64,000 nt of DNA, from assembly GCA_947652115.1 (NCBI GenBank), contig OX393569.1:14877407-14941406 (forward strand), read 5' to 3'. The notes under the pieces are model-generated. The model saw only the letters and a program-made list of their open reading frames with translations. It did no database searches and was not told where the DNA came from. Of this stretch, positions 1 through 11,801 are shown one piece after another. The translations under genes were made by a program, and so were the position numbers. The first letter of the stretch is position 1. Every line of letters starts with the position of its first letter. Source of the DNA: Blastomussa wellsi. Taxonomy: Eukaryota > Cnidaria > Anthozoa > Scleractinia > Plerogyridae.

Positions 1-150
1 AATGGCTGCCAGTTTAAAATTGTTTTTGTATTCATTTAATTAGCCTTACTAACCTCGTTTTTGAGTTGGTAATTCAAAAGAATTTTTACTCTTAAACGTT
101 AGTGAGGCTAATTTAAATACATGCAACACGATTTTTATTTGGCAGCCATT
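1..150. repeat. Fold-back (MITE-like) element
   Basis: The window opens with AATGGCTGCC, and its reverse complement GGCAGCCATT closes the unit at 141-150. Internal sequence is also palindromic: the segment around TTTAATTAGCC pairs with GGCTAATTTAAATA. A related inverted stretch, with the same motif of an AACCTCG core beside AGAGTAAAAATT, occurs near 49080-49170, so this is a dispersed family. No coding capacity is seen. Confidence 0.6.
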
Positions 151-1319
151 TATGCATAGATGGTTTTCACTGTCACGCCATCAAGAAATAAACTCGAAAC
201 TATGCAATGAAAAAATCTGATAAATTCAAATGTTATAAAATATTAATAGATAAACAACATCTCCAAGCCTCAGGTCTTTGCGGTGCACCATTCTTGAGTT
301 ATTTTCCGAAGCATTTCTCGCACATTTATAGAGCTCAGTATGGAAACGCCATGTTGGGGCCCAGCTTGATGGGCATCAACATTGGCGGCCGGAAATCAAA
401 ATCAAAGACTGCATCTGGCACTCTCTTTTGCTATGAAAGCGACTACTCTTTCCTCGCGATCTAGTGCATATACTCATAAACATCTTTCCTAATACTTGAA
501 CTGTTAAACTGCAAAACGTTTGCGAAAAAACCTTTTCTTACAGCACGACAGCTTTGACACGGCGCCATCGTGAAGTCCTGTCCACCTGCGGAAATTTCGA
601 AAAAACACAAAGGATACTATCTAGTTGGAAACTTGTGAATAGATATATTTTGAGGATTTCTTTCACGTTGCGACAATAAAAATTAAGCAGGCCCAGTGGA
701 TTCTGTTTTTAAATTTTTATGACGTCACGTGAAAACCACGCTAAAAAAGAATGTATGTGTCGTTGAGCGGTGATTGGTTCAAAAATATCGCGCCACTTTC
801 TTGTTCAATCAGAAGTATTTTAAAATCAAAACCAATCGTGGCTTCTTTGCGCACGTTTTCTCGTGCTACATCTCGCTTCGTGTATTCTATTATTTAATTT
901 ATTGTCTGTCTCTGATTAATTTGGTTTTGGTTTTATTTCAGTTCAGTGAAAATCGCTCTATTGCATACAATCCGCAACATGATCAACAAGTTCACAATTT
1001 TATAGCGGAGCTCTCGCCCGCGCCCAAGGCGCGCACGAGAAGAGCTCCAAAGCTTAGAATTTTTGGTAAACCCATCGAGCTGAAAAATTTTGGTTATTGA
1101 TGATCCTGTGACTCTCCGTCCGTACGTACGTACTCATGGATTAGCCCTGGGAACGAGTTTTGTGGCAACCCGCGTTTTATGGCGGGAAATCCATTCGTAA
1201 TACAAAGCGAAGCGTTGAGTTCTTTTACAAATTTGTAAAACGACAGTAGAGTTAACGAATTTACTCACGACAGGTATTTTTTGAAGTTTAAAACACAGTT
1301 AGTACCCTCATCTCTTGTT

Positions 1320-4300
1320 ATGTCAATGTCGGCAAACAGGAGTAGAGTACATTCATCTTCGAGGAGACAAGACTTAGCGAACTACAACGTGAAAGAGAGC
1401 GAGAGAGAGCAAGAGAAAACAGGCGGAAACTTTGTTGAGGTGAGAAATAGTTCACATATTTAGTTACAAAAATGCATCCTTCTAGTTTTCGAAAAATCTT
1501 TTTATTGGTACTGATTTAATGACACTGCATGATCGATCTGTTTTTTGTTGCATACATTGCGAGACCTCCCAAACTGCCAAATGCATCATCTAGCGAGAAC
1601 TAGCTGCCGCTGCGAAATGCAAAATGAATATTCAAACAAATTTATTTGCAAGTCCTCTTTCCATTGAATAACTCGTAGAGACGGAGAGATGAATTTGCGC
1701 GCTGTAAAAGTTGTTCGAACTATGGGAGTGATATAAAATTATCACCGAGTTTATTGCAGAAAATTTCTAACATTTTTTTCATGTCTCTGAGAACCTAATT
1801 TAGAGCAGCGACGGCAATACCACGATTCCAAGAAATTTTGACGAAAATCTGGTAACTGAAGAAAGAGGATGGTGATTCTATATTATGTTGTAGTGCCGTT
1901 CCAGTACTTAAAATAGTTTGGTCGCTTGTTTTGCAAAATGGAAGCATAGTGTTATTTAAAAAATAATTGGGGAGCTCCGCTATTAGGCTTGCCTAAATCT
2001 ATATATGAAACTGCTTCAGTTTTGGAAATATGTTAAAAGGTTTAACGAGTTCCTAAAGAGAGGTTTGATCTTCAGCATATACCACTAAAGCGGGAGTAAA
2101 CCTGAAAGCCGTTTTCCCGTCATTTAAAATGCAAATATCTCTTTTTTTTTTATTGATATTGCATAGTTAGATAAAATACAAAAATTTGTATTAACTTTAT
2201 TCACTTTCAAATAACTCTATTTAAGCAGTAATTACCAATACGTTGTTTTGTTTAGTCTACCTATACTACTCAAACATCGATTCGATAACGCCCTCGCGAA
2301 AAATCCGTTCCGAAGCATACTCCTTGATTTTTAGCCAAAGGCGATCTGGATGTTCGGACTTTCCGCAGAATTTATCATAATACAACTTGTGAATGTCATC
2401 GGCTGCCGCAAAAATATCCGTGTGCACAATAGATAAGATCCAATGTATTCTCTGGGGCGCAAAGTCATATATAACAGATCCATAGTCTTCTAGAAAAGCC
2501 GCGCGAAAACTCTTCCATGAAGTCGAATTATACCCGTGAAAGTGCCGCGCCCAAAAGTCGTCAGAATGCATGGCTGATACTCGCGACCACGCTCGAGCTC
2601 TGCCACGCAATGTTAAGCTTTCCGCTGATGCAGCCTTGTTAGGCTTTTTACTTATGGTCAGGGTATCTCTCCTTGTAAATATATCTTCTATAGCAGGTAT
2701 ACCTATTTCGCCCTTATCGACAGTCCCAGTCTTGTCAACGTACTTCGCTTTTTGTGACTCGCACTCTTTCGTCTTTTTCCTCTTTCGCACCTTCTTTGTC
2801 CGTGATGCCGATTCTATAAATAAGAAAAAACAAAGTTAAAAAGTCTGTGTCTTACAGAGAGGATCTGCTCAGTATAGAACTGTAAAGAACTATTTAAAAT
2901 ATTTGTTGCAAGTGAAATTCGTTGACGTTCCCAGAATCGGTTAAATTGCACATTTAAGGTCCATTTTAAGCAAGGCTCCTCTTTCAACAACCCCAGGGCT
3001 TTGTTTCGGTTTGAGTTTTTATATGCATACGTAGTAAATTAATATTCAGTAAAATAGCTATTGAAAGCAGAGTGAAAGAGTAGACTGAGAAATTTCGACC
3101 TGAGACACAAATCAACAGGAAAATGCTACATTTAGTTAGAAATTATTCTCGAGTGAGTTTTTGCATGCAAACTCCTATTTTGTATGTCGGTGTTCGGGCA
3201 ATTTTAAATATTTGGCTGTTGTTATTACGTAACCCAAACCAGTAAAACCTTAAAATACCCCGTATAAAAAGGATTAAAATTACGAATTCGAAAATATTGA
3301 AAAAAATCTAAAATAAGATAAAGCTTATGCAAATTGAATTCTTGTCTTATTTAGTTGCTCTCTGACTTCATTAAATCTATGGCTTCTAATAAGGTCCTCC
3401 TCTTTCTGTAAGAGTCAAGCATTTATCTTTCCTCGCCCTGACGAACAAACGGAATCAACAGTGAAATCAGGTATAGTGAAAATGATACAGTGATAACGAG
3501 TGCAATCTAACGAAACACATATGTACTGTTCATTTACAGGACAAGCAGAAATTACCTGATCGAAAAGCGAAACACTGCAACGACATCATGGCAGCAAGAG
3601 GCAGAAGAATTGTGATTTGCAATCCGAGCATTCCGCGAAAATCTTTAGTTTCGATTCGTAAGTTCATCGAGCAGTTTCTTTGTTCGTAAGCCGACGATTT
3701 CACTCAAGGGAAATTTCCTCCGCTGGGTTTTCGTACGCTGTTTATACAATCACACCAGCTGAGAGTATTGAACCAACAACCTTCACGATTTTTAGCAATG
3801 AGCTCAAATTAAATTTTATTTATGTGTTTTAAAAATGATCGATAAACATGACTCAAACTTATGCAAATGTAAAAAGAGTTAATTATGTTAACCAGACGGC
3901 ATGAATTGTGGTAAGGTTTTAAAAATCAGTGAACTCTGTTTTATGAACTCAGTTTTGATTGCTTTCCGGTTTGCTTTGTTATTTTGTTTTTTGAAATAAC
4001 AATTGTTGGTCTTTTAAATCGAAAAAACACGTTCTTTTTGACAATAAAATGCTTTATGCCCACTAAATAAACAACGTTGCTCCGGGTCGTTCAAAGCATA
4101 TAGTTTTATTTATCAGCTATAATGCAATATGGTTTACTTAAAACCCCAAATACTATATGCATATAAAAACATGAAAGTGATAAAATATTTGTGATAAACA
4201 ATATTTGCTGGATTAGCTGGGAACAGTTTACGTCACTCGCGCCGCAGGTAAATGAGAAAAAAACAAAAAACACAATAAACGATTAAATCTGGCAGTTATA

Positions 4301-4512
4301 TAACTCACTTTATTTCAATAACAGATATTTACATAACGGGAACCACACTTTCTCGTGGACAATATGACGTTCGTTGCAGAGAAATTAAAACTTTGAACCG
4401 CAAGAACATAGTAAAAAGAAAAACTCAAAATAAGGCATTTTCGAAAACCAAGACTTGTTTTTTAAGCATGGCTCAAAAGTTTTATCGCACTTCAAATCAA
4501 GATTTGATTTGA
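1320..4512 (+). CDS. Small basic protein, three-exon model, unknown function
   Basis: Unrecognised. Proposed exons are 1320-1439, 3540-3657 and 4325-4512. Exon 1 opens MSMSANRSRVH and ends GAG before gtgaga (phase 0). Exon 2 follows a good acceptor (ttcatttacag), is open for 39 codons and ends ATTC before gtaagttc (phase 1). Exon 3 follows ttatttcaataacag, stays open for 61 codons in the phase exon 2 requires, and ends in TGA. The joined product would be 141 residues, strongly basic (motifs such as KRKTQNK and ARGRRIV), with no membrane segment or signal peptide. Support is splice-site quality plus phase agreement at both junctions; no homology was recognised. Exon 3 could be internal to a longer gene. 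Intron 1 contains the main exon of the minus-strand gene, and exon 2 overlaps that gene's proposed first exon in antisense, so at least one model may be wrong at that point. Confidence 0.45.
2266..3589 (-). CDS. Uncharacterised protein, two-exon model
   Basis: Unrecognised. The main exon is 2266-2813 on the minus strand: acceptor tttatag with a T-rich tract upstream, 182 codons, stop at 2266-2268. It has no early in-frame ATG, so an upstream exon is needed. A 34-nt candidate at 3556-3589 begins with tandem ATGs and ends CAG before gtaatt (phase 1), giving MMSLQCFAFRS joined in frame to ESASRTKKVRKRKK. The product would be 193 residues: a basic N-terminus, a Ser/Thr/Lys-rich linker, and from about residue 95 a compact aromatic-rich region (DDFWARHFHGY, WKSFRAAFLEDYG, DRLWLKIKEYA) that looks like a folded helical domain. 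I cannot name the family. The main exon is better supported than exon 1, which is antisense to a proposed plus-strand exon. Confidence 0.55.
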
Positions 4513-4902
4513 AAAAATCTCATCGAACTTTCAAGTGTCACAAATCTCACACTGATTTAAACAAGAGACCATTTTCTCCTGATTTAAACAATGCTATATT
4601 GTTAGGCAAAAGTGGTTGACATATTGAACTGAAATTGCAGTTAAGGCGTATTTATCACTCTTTTTTCTGGGTTCACTACAATCCGCCAAAATATCCCCTA
4701 CCCCCCATCCAATGTTGTATGACTCCAGCGAAGAACTCCGAGAAACAAACTGTAACATTGATAGAGGCAGGGGGAGGGTTAACGACGGGACAAGAGGTAA
4801 AATGAGACTGTAATACAGTAATGTGGGACTTAAAATGACAGTGGTTGAACACTTGTCACTCATTGTAGCTACAAAATCGCTGAAGTAGCTTCACAGCTCT
4901 AT

Positions 4903-5032
4903 TAATACTCTTCCTTTGTCCCCAAAATTTTGCATAAAAATTGTTTTTGTTTTCTCTTGGGACCATTGTAAGTCCCATGAGAAACTGGAAGTAATGCTTA
5001 TGCAAAACTTTGGGGACAAACAAAGAGTATTA
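4903..5032. repeat. Fold-back MITE, family shared with 26768-26947
   Basis: The left arm TAATACTCTTCCTTTG pairs with CAAACAAAGAGTATTA at the right, and TTTTGCATAA pairs with TTATGCAAAA inside. The centre carries CTCTTGGGACC and GTCCCATGAGAAA. The same core (TCTCTTGGGACAT, TTATGCAAAATTTGGGG) recurs in the copy at 26768-26947. Confidence 0.7.
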
Positions 5033-5677
5033 TGGTATTTTCCGAAGTGGCCTATTAGCATAGTACCAGGTTCTAGTCAGGTTCGAGAAAAATACATAGG
5101 TACGCAATACGTGCAAGAGTAATCTTGTGGGTAGTTGTTTCAAATGCCGCATAATTTCTCAGCTCTCGTTGGAGGAGGCCAATGAGGACATAAGGATATA
5201 ATAAATAAGGACATGATAGAATAACTGGCCTTGCATTATCTGTACTTTTGAGAAAAATGTTATTCTTACTAGGTCTAATTAATTACATTTCTCTCTGATA
5301 GCTGGGTTCTTTTTATGTTGTTATGCCATTAGGCTCGATTACCAAACGCTCCTCCCGGGAGGAACGAAGTCCGGACTCGAGAGAGCGGCAGAAAACTAGC
5401 CTAGTGTGCCATTACAAATTAACAAGTCTAATATTTATATACAATACGGTTTGGATAAAATTTTTGACTTGCAAATGGCCTTATTGGTACTATCGCGGGC
5501 AGTTTGTCTTGCAATGCTCAGCACTGCAACAGTCCCGGGACGAGGTCATTGTGTTTCATCGTCTTGTGTTCTTGGGCAAGACATTTTATTTTCTCAATGC
5601 CTCTAACGGCAGATTAAATGCTGGGAGGGTGGATTGCCTGTGCGATGGACTAGCATTCTTCCAGGGCTGACTCGTCC

Positions 5678-5806
5678 CTAGTCGTATGCGAAAAAATAGC
5701 AGGTGCGGGGAATGATGGGAAGGAGGCAGACGAGGGACGTCGTCTCCCACCTTTCCTCCTTCCCATCATCCATCGCGTCTTGCTATTTTCTCACAGGAGA
5801 CGACTG
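5678..5806. repeat. Fold-back MITE
   Basis: The arms are CTAGTCGTATGCGAAAA and its near reverse complement TTTTCTCACAGGAGACGACT. The inner palindrome GGGAATGATGGGAAGGAGG pairs with CCTCCTTCCCATCATCC. A diverged relative lies at about 38773-38850 (CCCCAGTCGTCTCCTGTGAG). Confidence 0.7.
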
Positions 5807-5809
5807 GAG

Positions 5810-8800
5810 AATATGCACTGGCCTAATGTGCCATTAAGTTCGAACGTAGATTGTACGTAACCTTTTAACAATGTTACATTGGGTAAATAAATATTGTCTC
5901 ATAAATCTATCTCACAGAAAGGCTACTGCTCAAGATAAAGGAAAATATATCTCTGAAATGGTTATGGCGTTTTCGAATACATCTAGCTTTAACAATGGTT
6001 AAATATTCCTTTGCTATTATTTCCCCACAGTGATTTTAAAATAAGGTTATCGTTATTCGTCCTGAAACGACAATCGTAGGAATAATTGTATCTTTTCGAC
6101 TTTCGGTAGTTTTAGTCATTGAAAACCAATTTGGCTTGTCTACTTTTAATTATTTCAAACCTACAAAAATATCATTGAAACCTAGACGTCCATTATAAGA
6201 AGGAAAAAAACATGCAAAGCAAAAGGAGTCTCTAATTTTGTCAAAAACACTGTTTTTCTAGGGTACAAATACGCATACATCAATCAAATTGTCTGAGATA
6301 AAGCAACAAAATCTGATTTCTATAATTATAATGGCATGACCGTCTTTGCGTCAATTAAATTGTCATTAAGTTATCAACTACTCAATTGCTTTATATTTAG
6401 CTGCTTTCGATGTGTTTGCACTACGTCGAGTAGTACGACCGGAAAATCGAAAGCATCTAGGAATTGTGTTTGAAATATTTACACAATCAGCCAATAGGAT
6501 ACGCGCGAGATAAAATATTTAATAAAAGCGGGGTTGAATGAACTGTAAACCTTGTAATTAGTCAGAAACAACGTAGGTGGATGTTTTTCAACCTTAAATA
6601 CTCGAATATAGCCCACGGTGTCTACTTGTCGTTTAGTTTGAATTAATTTGGATGTTTTTCTAGTCACCTGACAGAAGATAATGTGGGTTATTTTATTTTT
6701 ATTTTTCTACTGAGAAAAAAGATAAGGCCTTGAAGGTTACTTATAAATAGACGTACTGGCAAGCACTCTTTAAATACCCAATGCATCAGTTTTCTCTCTA
6801 TGCCGCGGCGATGTATCAAGATGAATAGTTTGTTTTCTTAGACGAACCAAATTACCCTTCATATGTTGAAAAACTGAAAATAATGAAATACTAAGAAAGA
6901 AAAACACCTAAGCCGTTATGCCATCCCAAACAGGAGCAAAGATGGTTAAGTATGGAGGAGATTAAGATGGATTGCAAATAACAAAATTGCAAAATTGAGG
7001 CCACAAATTTCAAAATCAAGAAGAATCCTTGCCCAGAGTGAATTCTTCGGTTCCTTTAATTTGATGCACCATGATCCGAGTGATCTTGGATTAATCTGTT
7101 TAGTAAAGAAACGCAAAATTCGTTTTCGGATTTAAGAGTCCAATCTTTTTTAAAGAAACGTATCCTTAGGATCTTATTTCTGAGTATATATTTTTTTATC
7201 ATTTCGCAATTTTTTATCGTTTCTAGACCTCGCTTTCTGCTAGCGGTCAATCGGTTTCGAGTCACGTGGTACGTGCGAAAAGCCTCCGTTAAGATGACGT
7301 CACCGATAAACTGGGATGCGCGCGAAAACTTTAAAGTGGGCACATAAAAGTTGATTTCAATCTAAAATTTCTGCTAACAAAAGCACCAAAATATTCAAAA
7401 GGTCAAATTTAATGAAAGACAGAAGAAGAAGACGTGGGCGCTACGACTGTGTTCATTGAATGCATGACCCAGGCCTTTCAATTTATTTTGCTTATCTATT
7501 ATAAACCACTCTTTCATTAAACTTGCAACAGCAAGTTGAAATATTTCTGCTTGAGTGCGTTTTTTATTTCAATGTCAAACGAGAAATAATTCTTATATTC
7601 GTTTGCGACCTAACAGAATCAAGCGAAAAATTGTTGGCTGAACGATCAGGCTAATAGCAAAGAATTCAAACCGTACCGTGGATTCAAGAAACATTATTAA
7701 AATATGATACGAAACTGCTCTTTTGATGCAATAACGGAAAATGTTACAATAATAAAATTTCTTTTGACAAACGAGTAGATAAAAGATAAAAACAGACGTG
7801 TAACAATAAGAATAAAAAGTAAGATATGGTTAATATATGTACCGATATTAGTTATTTCAGATTAGTGCCACGAAAGAAAAATAAAACAAAATATCGGTGA
7901 ATTATGTAAATAGAAAGAGCCCACTATTGGGTAAGGTTGTCATATGTAAAATTGCAATCGATGGGACGCCTGAACGAAGCTAAAAGATGTAATAGGTATG
8001 CATTTAATTTCTAGGAAAAAATATATCACGGGTTTATTTTGAAAGTGGTATATTTGAATATAAGAAGTCTACGTGTTTTAATGTGAAATTTAATTATGGC
8101 AATGGTTTAAGGTGGTAATTGTTAGCACGTAAGATTTGTCGTAGTAAACGAGTGATATTTCGTTTGGAGTAAAATGTTGCTTTCCGATTTTTCAGTTGCT
8201 AGCATCTTTTCTATAAGTGTCAACTGAAAAATAGGAATTAATAATAACTATTTCAGTGTGTTTGCTATACTTGCGTGCATATAAGAAAATTGTTTATTAA
8301 TCCATTTTTAATTTTAATATTTTGATGTATTTTGTATGAATAAGTAAAGTTTTCTTCGTTTTCAGTGTGTGAGAATATTAAGTTGTTTTGTAAGGTGATG
8401 AAATGACGCTCTGCGGGAGACGAGGGCTATCTAGAATAAGACAATAAATTAACCATGAAAATATTGTCTTGAGAATAAAAAAATGTAACAAACATAACTC
8501 TTATTCTATAAGCATCAGTTATTACAAAAATATAAAACATAAATACGCTGAAAATTACTTATAAAGGCTGAATATTGAAATAAGGTCAAACCTTTTCCCT
8601 CCTCATTCGATTCTCTGACATCGACAGAGCGTCTTTCTCGGCGAAGAAAACGCAAAATTTTGAGCATTTTATACATAAAGTTCACTTCCAGCTTCATATT
8701 TTAACCGATAGATGCTCAGGTTCGTCATGAAGTGATCTGAAGGTTAGCATACGCTTCAATGTAACCTGACGGCCCGTGTGGCAACGTAACACTATTGAAA

Positions 8801-10991
8801 CTGAGAAGGAAAGCAAAAGGCAACAATTTTAGCATACGTCAATTTGCCTTTGTAATTGAAAATACAGACTATTGTATTTGAGACTTCCACCATCGAATCA
8901 GGTTGTCGTTTGTCAAAAGACCTCTAATCAGAAAAAAAAAACGCAGATGTAAAAAATTCACGTTAAAAATGTGGAGTGTGATAGACGCATTTTGAAACAA
9001 ATAACAAGGATAATAAACGATATTTCAGTTTTTGATCTGAGCTGATTATATTTGAAAAAAAATAAGTTGGTTTTATTTTCGTGCCGATTTTCAAAAAAAT
9101 ATTTCACGAATGATAACTCCCGGTAAAATCCATTTATAGGAAAATCTTCAATTTTAATTGTACAATTTGTGAATTTCACAATCTTTGTCAATTCGAATTT
9201 AGGGGGAGTTTTGGGTTTTTTGTTTGTTTATAATTAGTTGAAAGTAACAAAGAATCCATTTCAAGAGTAAATTTAAACCGGTTTTAAAACAAATGAAGTC
9301 AGTTTATCTTGATGTTTAGACATCTTTAGAGTTCAAATTTTGGGTAATACCGTATGGGCAGAAAACATCTCTATGACTTTCTAACCTAACTTGAAACTTT
9401 GTTTTAAGTTTTAAATGTAAATTTTAAAGTCTTGACTTTCGATACAGTTTCACTTGTTTGTTTTAATACCCTGACACATCAGGTCCTTCCTGAAATAACA
9501 TGGATGCACTTTAAACTCGCCTATTATTGATTAAACGTCTTGGATTTCGCCGCCAACTGCACTTTTTTAATTAAACATTAAGAATTGCCTTTATTGGCGG
9601 CCGCGTTTTCGAACAGCGTCAAATCACGCAGAGTAGTGGAAAAAGCTCAAGGCGAACTTCCGATTGACCGGCTGATGTAAGTAGTACACGTAAAACAATT
9701 TGAAGATACACGAAAAGAGAAACACACCTCAAAAGTGCTAGGTATTTTTGTCCGCTGTAAAATTTTTTATCATTAAGTCCAACTGCCCCGTTTAAAAACT
9801 AAATGTAGCCGTAAAATTGTTATACGGTTTGTAATCGTGTCAATTTCTTCCCTTGTCTTTTCTAAAAAGGAGCTCCGTCACGAATGGCAATTACAAGTAT
9901 GCCAATTGCAATCAATCTCGTTATTTCTTAATTGAAAACCATCCCTGATTCTTCTCAGTTTATAACTGCCTCCTTCATGATATTCTAGACTATCTTGGGA
10001 AACTATTATTTCAAGGTTCATTTGATTGGAAGGTAAATTTTTATGCATGCATTACCAAAGATGACTTCATTCCTGGGTATCAAGGAGACTGGTCCCGAGT
10101 CGCAATCTCGTCTCTGTAGCCCGCTTTTCTTTTGGTCAGCAAACGAAAAGCGGACCCTGGAGAGGAGACTGGTGCTGGAATATGGCATACAGAGCATGCG
10201 TGAAACTGAACGGCTAAATTTTAGGCTTGTCCTAATTTTAACGCTCGGAAACACATCGCTCAAGCTCTGGGGAGAGAGTAACAGGAGACAACCCTTTTCC
10301 ATGTAAGCAAATCCTTGAGGATTTCTTCTTGGTGGGAAGCTAAATTCTCAAAACTTACATTACAATGCACGCACAACTTAACTAACAGTATGGACATTTT
10401 AGCCTTCTTGACAAAAAGACATGATTACTTATAGAAACTGAAACCACACAATTGCAGGGAATATATTGTGTATTTATTTTTCAAAAGCACAGCAGCATTG
10501 CGTTGATAACAAGGAGTGAATAAATGCTGGCTGTTGGGTGTGCCATGAAAGATGTAATACGTCATTAAGTAGTCACGTGGTCTTTCATAAAACATGGAAG
10601 GGTGCATTACATTTTTCCAATTTATTATTTTTTACAATTAAAAGAAATCGAAAACGTTGACTTATTGCTTACATAGAATAAAGTAAAGATAGGGGTGAAA
10701 AAACTCGAAAGCATACCTGTGTGAATCCACGCAAGCTTTCAAGCCTCCTTGTTTTATTAATAGAATTTAAGTATGGGACTGAAAGGTGCAACTTACGGGG
10801 ACATTCAAGTAATTTTGCAACTTACGATTCGAGTCGTCACTGATACTACTATTTGTTGTTATTCACTGCCCTCTGTTTTCTCGCATTTCAGTATAGAATG
10901 CACTTTTGTGAAGGTTTAGTAGGCTAGGTTTTGTTCAACCGCAAAAGTGCTGTGGTGTAAACTTTAATGATTCATTAATTAATTACTGTCA

Positions 10992-11065
<74 letters not shown>

Positions 11066-11800
11066 ACTTCAAGTAATTAATTATCATTGTTGAGGGGGCA
11101 GGGGGGGTATGGAGCATCTGACCACCTGTACTAAGTAAAACACGGACCAAATCTGAGAGAGCTGAACACACAAGCTCGCTGTTTCTTTCGTGCTGAAAAA
11201 TAGAGGTTGTGAACAGTCTACTTTCTGTTCTTTCATGGCAACATAAGAAGGTGAAACACATCCACTTTAGAAAGACAAACACTGAACACTGAACACGCGA
11301 AAATGCGAGATTTACAGGAAGCATATGAAGGAAACACAATTTCGAACAACTGGCAGAAAAATACTGTACAGATCTACCCTACGGATTATAAGTTGAATAT
11401 ATATATAATTTATTTTGACTTATATTCTATATTTGAGTCGTTTTTTTTTTTTCAATTTGGTGGCAATTAATTATACAACCCAAGAATTGCTTTGTGTAAA
11501 ACTCTGTCGGAATTATCAGTTTTCAAAGCAGTATCATTACAGCCATAAACCTTTGAAGAAGGACTGAAGCTATGTCACGCGTTACGTTACACGATGGAGG
11601 GTGTTACATGATGGAGAGTGAACCAATTTGTCGCTGCGTGACGAGACAAACGAAGGCCGCGGAAGACACTATGTGCAGTGATTGTATAAATGAAGACCTA
11701 TTGTACCGCACTATTACAGACACCCCAATTTGTAAACGAGATTGCTTTAAATAAGAATTATTGCAGCAAACAAAAATCCGCTTTTCCTGATTTCAGTGGT
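5810..11800. other. Gene-free intergenic stretch
   Basis: No convincing exon pair was found on either strand. The stretch is AT-rich with scattered short ORFs lacking splice signals. A local inverted repeat lies at about 10089-10176 (GGAGACTGGTCCCG and CCGCTTTTCTTTTGG against CGAAAAGCGGACC and GGAGACTGGTGC), and a long AAT microsatellite at 10992-11063. Untranslated sequence of the downstream septin gene may extend into 11500-11800. Confidence 0.5.
10992..11063. repeat. AAT microsatellite
   Basis: About 24 uninterrupted AAT units. The poly-isoleucine reading frame on the minus strand here is an artefact of the repeat. Confidence 0.95.
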
Positions 11801-11801
11801 T

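Noticed and set aside
2570..2839. Plus-strand ORF of 89 residues
   Set aside because: It is antisense to the better supported minus-strand exon 2266-2813, which has an acceptor and a protein-like composition.
10018..10306. Two long antiparallel ORFs covering the same DNA
   Set aside because: The segment contains an inverted repeat (CCGCTTTTC/GAAAAGCGG) and neither product shows a domain or splice context.
10989..11339. 116-residue minus-strand ORF ending in poly-isoleucine
   Set aside because: The open frame is created by the AAT microsatellite at 10992-11063.
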